Shown in pieces: positions 61,348 through 64,000 of a stretch of DNA of 64,000 nucleotides; positions within the stretch are counted from its first letter, which is position 1; each line of letters begins with the position of its first letter. A program made the translations under genes and the position numbers. Under the pieces are notes generated by a model that was not told the origin of the DNA, did no database searches, and worked only from the letters and a program-made list of their open reading frames with translations. The stretch is from Lantana camara (taxonomy: Eukaryota > Streptophyta > Magnoliopsida > Lamiales > Verbenaceae), in assembly GCA_037501455.1 (NCBI GenBank), contig CM074858.1, forward strand, positions 76,048,501-76,112,500. The letters are read 5' to 3'.

Positions 61348-62823
61348 TCTTAAGTCACATGCCTAAATGGCCCAAAATATACAATTCCCCAAGTCATAGA
61401 TAAAATACCAAGACCATAAGTATGAGTATGCAAGTGTAAACAAAATATACAAGAGCTAGAAGCAAATGCAAGACTCTAGACTCGAATTCCCGCCTAGCTC
61501 CCCTTACACCTACACAACAAAACTGAGAACAATCCGGGTTTAGTCCAAAGGGGACTGGTGGGTATAAAACAGGGCATAAATATAGATAAAACGATAATTA
61601 AACAAGTACATTCAAGCCATAATCCCAAATGAGGTTTTCAAAACATTTCTCAAGTGAGTGAAATAAGGAAATCATCAATCGCGATTATAACACTCAAATT
61701 CATTAGGTCTTTAGTGGCCCGGTGAGTGGGCGTGCATTATCTCCACCCAACACCTTGTGTATTTCAATAAAACATTCATTCAATCATTCTTTTCATGCAT
61801 ACTATTCTTTTGTGCACATACATAACATATACTCCTTCTTCCACCGGGTTGGTGGACGGGTTTGCAAGACCCGGCCACCCATGCATTGACCAAAAGGGGT
61901 TACATGACTCCCCGGATGGCACTCAACGTCCATTCCTCGCTAACTCCTAACGAGGTCCGGTTATGTCGTTAGATTGGTGGGACTAGTGAAAGGGATCACC
62001 GTCGGCCCATGCCTCCCCGGATAGCCTCTAGCACTAAGTCCCTGGGCCCCATTCTGTGCATTCGATCATTTCTCGCCAAAACATTTAGGTAGGGTTCAAA
62101 AAGAAGGGCTTTACGTTCAAAATCATATACTCGATAAAAAGGACTCTATATATATATAATTTTAGGCCGAAATCTTTACACATAAGAGGTATATAAGGTA
62201 ATTTAACTAAGTAGAAGAGAAACCCACCTTCAAAGATAAAATAAAAGGAGTAGAAGCTTCAAGGATCGCCTTCACCTTCAACTGGACCCGGATCTGTGCG
62301 AACAAAGTGGTGTGAGACTCAAAATGACCAAATAAGACGCTCGGCAATAAAATGATCATGATATGAATGCATAAAAGATGATATTATGTAATGGACACGT
62401 TCATGTGCACTATTAATGTCTTAAAGACATATAAACATTCATTCCATTCTTTTCATGAAGCGTTCAAATTTGTTAAAGTTCAACATCTCTATAAATCATA
62501 CTAAATTAGTCCAAGAAATTCAAATAACGATCATAACACGTAGTATAACATGTATACGTATCACACAAGTCATTAAATAAGGAATAAATAGCAATTAGGG
62601 TTCAAACTTAAGAGCAAAGTCCATGCATGCGCACTTTAGGAGCAAAGAAGACATATTGAAGCATAACTCGTAAAATATTCCACGAAAAATCATAAAATTT
62701 CATAACACTCAAGATAATACATGTTAGCATAGCATAGAAGTCATAAAAGAGGTGGAGGGATATAAAACAAGCGAAGAAAAACAAGAAAAAATGAAACCGG
62801 AGCAATAAAAAAAAACTGGACAG

Positions 62824-62926
62824 AATCCACCCCCATGGATTTTTCCAAAAGGAAAAATCCACCCCCATGGATTTGGTCCAGACCTACTGACTCAAATCCA
62901 CCCCCGTGGATTTGAGTTTGTAGCCA
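62824..62926. repeat. Palindrome cluster, LTR H (arms AAATCCA)
   Basis: AATCCACCCCCATGGATT at 62824-62841, AAATCCACCCCCATGGATTT at 62865-62884 and CTCAAATCCA-CCCCCG-TGGATTTGAG at 62901-62926. The centre is six bases here (CCCCCA/G) and the arms are AT-richer than in the other clusters. Confidence 0.9.
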
Positions 62927-63718
62927 AAAAAAAGAAAGAAACGCAGCAGAAAAACAGAGCAACACCATTCAATCTCCAACCAACATACTCAGGTAAGTTA
63001 AGATCACCAATATGCAAGAAAACCACTCCACAACAACACATAAACATGCTCCCAAAGTGTTGAAACATGATATGGAGGTAAGGATGATCATTTCATGTAA
63101 AAACTTCAAATATACATTAATGGTAACTCATGAATGCTTCAACTACCATCTAATACTTCCCCATAAATGCAAAGAAGGTGTCATGGCAACCATATTCAAG
63201 CTTGGAATCAACCAAAACAACCAAGGAATGAAAGAGATCAACAAATTGGCATATAACCTACCTATTCATCCATATATCCAAAACCCCATCAATACATGAG
63301 CAAAATTGGGGATGCAAAGCTTAAAATGACCCATATTGAATTTATAACATGATCCTAAACTCACCTTGTGGATTGAATGGAGGAAAAATGGAGATTTGAG
63401 CTTGAATCTCCAAAGAGGGCAAGGGTTACGGGATTTTCTGGAGAGCAGGGCAAGTTTGGTTGATTTTGGCTTAGTTACTGAGGTTGGTTCGGTATGGGGG
63501 TGTATGGGGAGATAGTGGGGTTAACTAGGGTCACATAGGTTCAAACCATGGTTAATTTGGTCAAGGTATGAGGGAGTTATGGCATTTTTGGCAATGTGTG
63601 GTAGATTTGGCTCCCGTTGCGAGTTTCGGTTGAATTTCGGGGGTTCAATTGATATTAGAAAAATATAAGGCTAAGTTCATTGAACTCAAATTTTTGATAC
63701 GAGTTCAACGAAGTTGAC

Positions 63719-63738
63719 GAAACTCAAATCCGAGTTTC
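63719..63738 (-). promoter_or_regulatory. Conserved covarying hairpin, LTR H
   Basis: In sense GAAACTCGGATTTGAGTTTC: seven paired bases with a six-base loop. It lies 373 bp before the putative donor. Confidence 0.55.
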
Positions 63739-64000
63739 CTAGCTCAAGATATCACGTACGGAACCAAAGGTGCGCTAATTTCTCGTTAGCCCCGCTTTGG
63801 TTCCAAATGCACAAAATAAATTCAAAACACAATCAAATAAATCCGAAAACATAAAACGAGCATATATTCATATTCAAGACACACATAAATCCAACATATT
63901 AAAATTCCACAAAGTTTCGAATTCATTAAATACGGAAACGGCACGTAACATTTAACGCATGCGCAAATATTCAAGAAATTCATATAATTTCAATTCAAAT

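Larger units (their letters stand above)
50194..64000 (-). mobile_element. Gypsy-type LTR H, split by the Tekay element; right end outside window
   Basis: It starts TGTAGCACCCGAGCGC at 50194, is cut at 50422 and resumes at 61348. The first 130 bp closely match the reverse complement of the end of LTR D. In sense (minus): hairpin 63738-63719, TATA-like CCTTATATTTTT 63670-63659, donor CACAAG|GTGAG with last exon base 63365, palindromes 62926-62824, exon-like block 62293-62228 (66 bp, before GTGGGTTTC), acceptor TGTGTAG just before 61509. If as long as D and E it should end about 1 kb beyond the window. No coding sequence. Confidence 0.85.

Overview
This window looks like nuclear DNA of a flowering plant with a repeat-rich genome, probably a eudicot. 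It holds one ordinary protein gene, a GRAS transcription factor of the SCARECROW-LIKE 4/7 type (ATG at 19449, stop at 21245). The gene sits in an island of about 5.5 kb (18185-23648) between two blocks of nested transposable elements. I see no rRNA, tRNA, CRISPR or organellar sequence. Species cannot be named from this sequence.

Left block (1-18184). A minus-oriented LTR (here 'K', 2070-3616 plus 16241-18184) is split by a complete Ty1/copia-type element (3617-16240, TSD ttatg, two 2260-bp LTRs). That element's coding region is dead although its LTRs are almost identical. It is itself split by a solo gypsy-type LTR ('A', 11120-13651, TSD ggacc). At the far left are an LTR that runs off the window (1-1648) and the LTR 3' end it inserted into (1649-2069).

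Middle and right (23649-64000). A hAT-like short element (23649-27772) carries solo LTR 'I'. Then come a truncated LTR 'B' holding solo LTR 'C', and a decayed Ty1/copia element (34165-49732, 183-bp LTRs). The copia element was hit by solo LTR 'E', which holds solo LTR 'D' in the opposite direction, and by solo LTR 'F'. Last is LTR 'H' (50194 to beyond the edge), split by an intact-ORF Ty3/gypsy element of Tekay/Del chromovirus type (50423-61347, LTR 'G').

Most interesting signal. LTRs A-I are very long (2.5-3.9 kb), diverged relatives of the Tekay LTR, but they share one layout. (1) In C, D, E, G, H and I there is an approximately 20-bp hairpin whose two arms change together. (2) A splice-donor-like site (usually AAG|GTRAG) lies 369-375 bp after the hairpin (344 in C). 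(3) A 65-84 bp block is framed like a short internal exon. (4) An acceptor-like site precedes a conserved 3' end containing GTGCGGGGGATGTGG. In the putative first intron every LTR carries a cluster of short GC-rich palindromes (arm, 4-6 nt centre often GNCC/GGNC, arm). The arm sequence differs from LTR to LTR, even between the closely related D and E. I read this as an undescribed, fast-changing palindrome cassette inside a conserved multi-exon LTR leader. Its function is unknown.

All homology statements come from reading motifs and comparing copies by eye; no database search was run. Identities and ages are therefore approximate.
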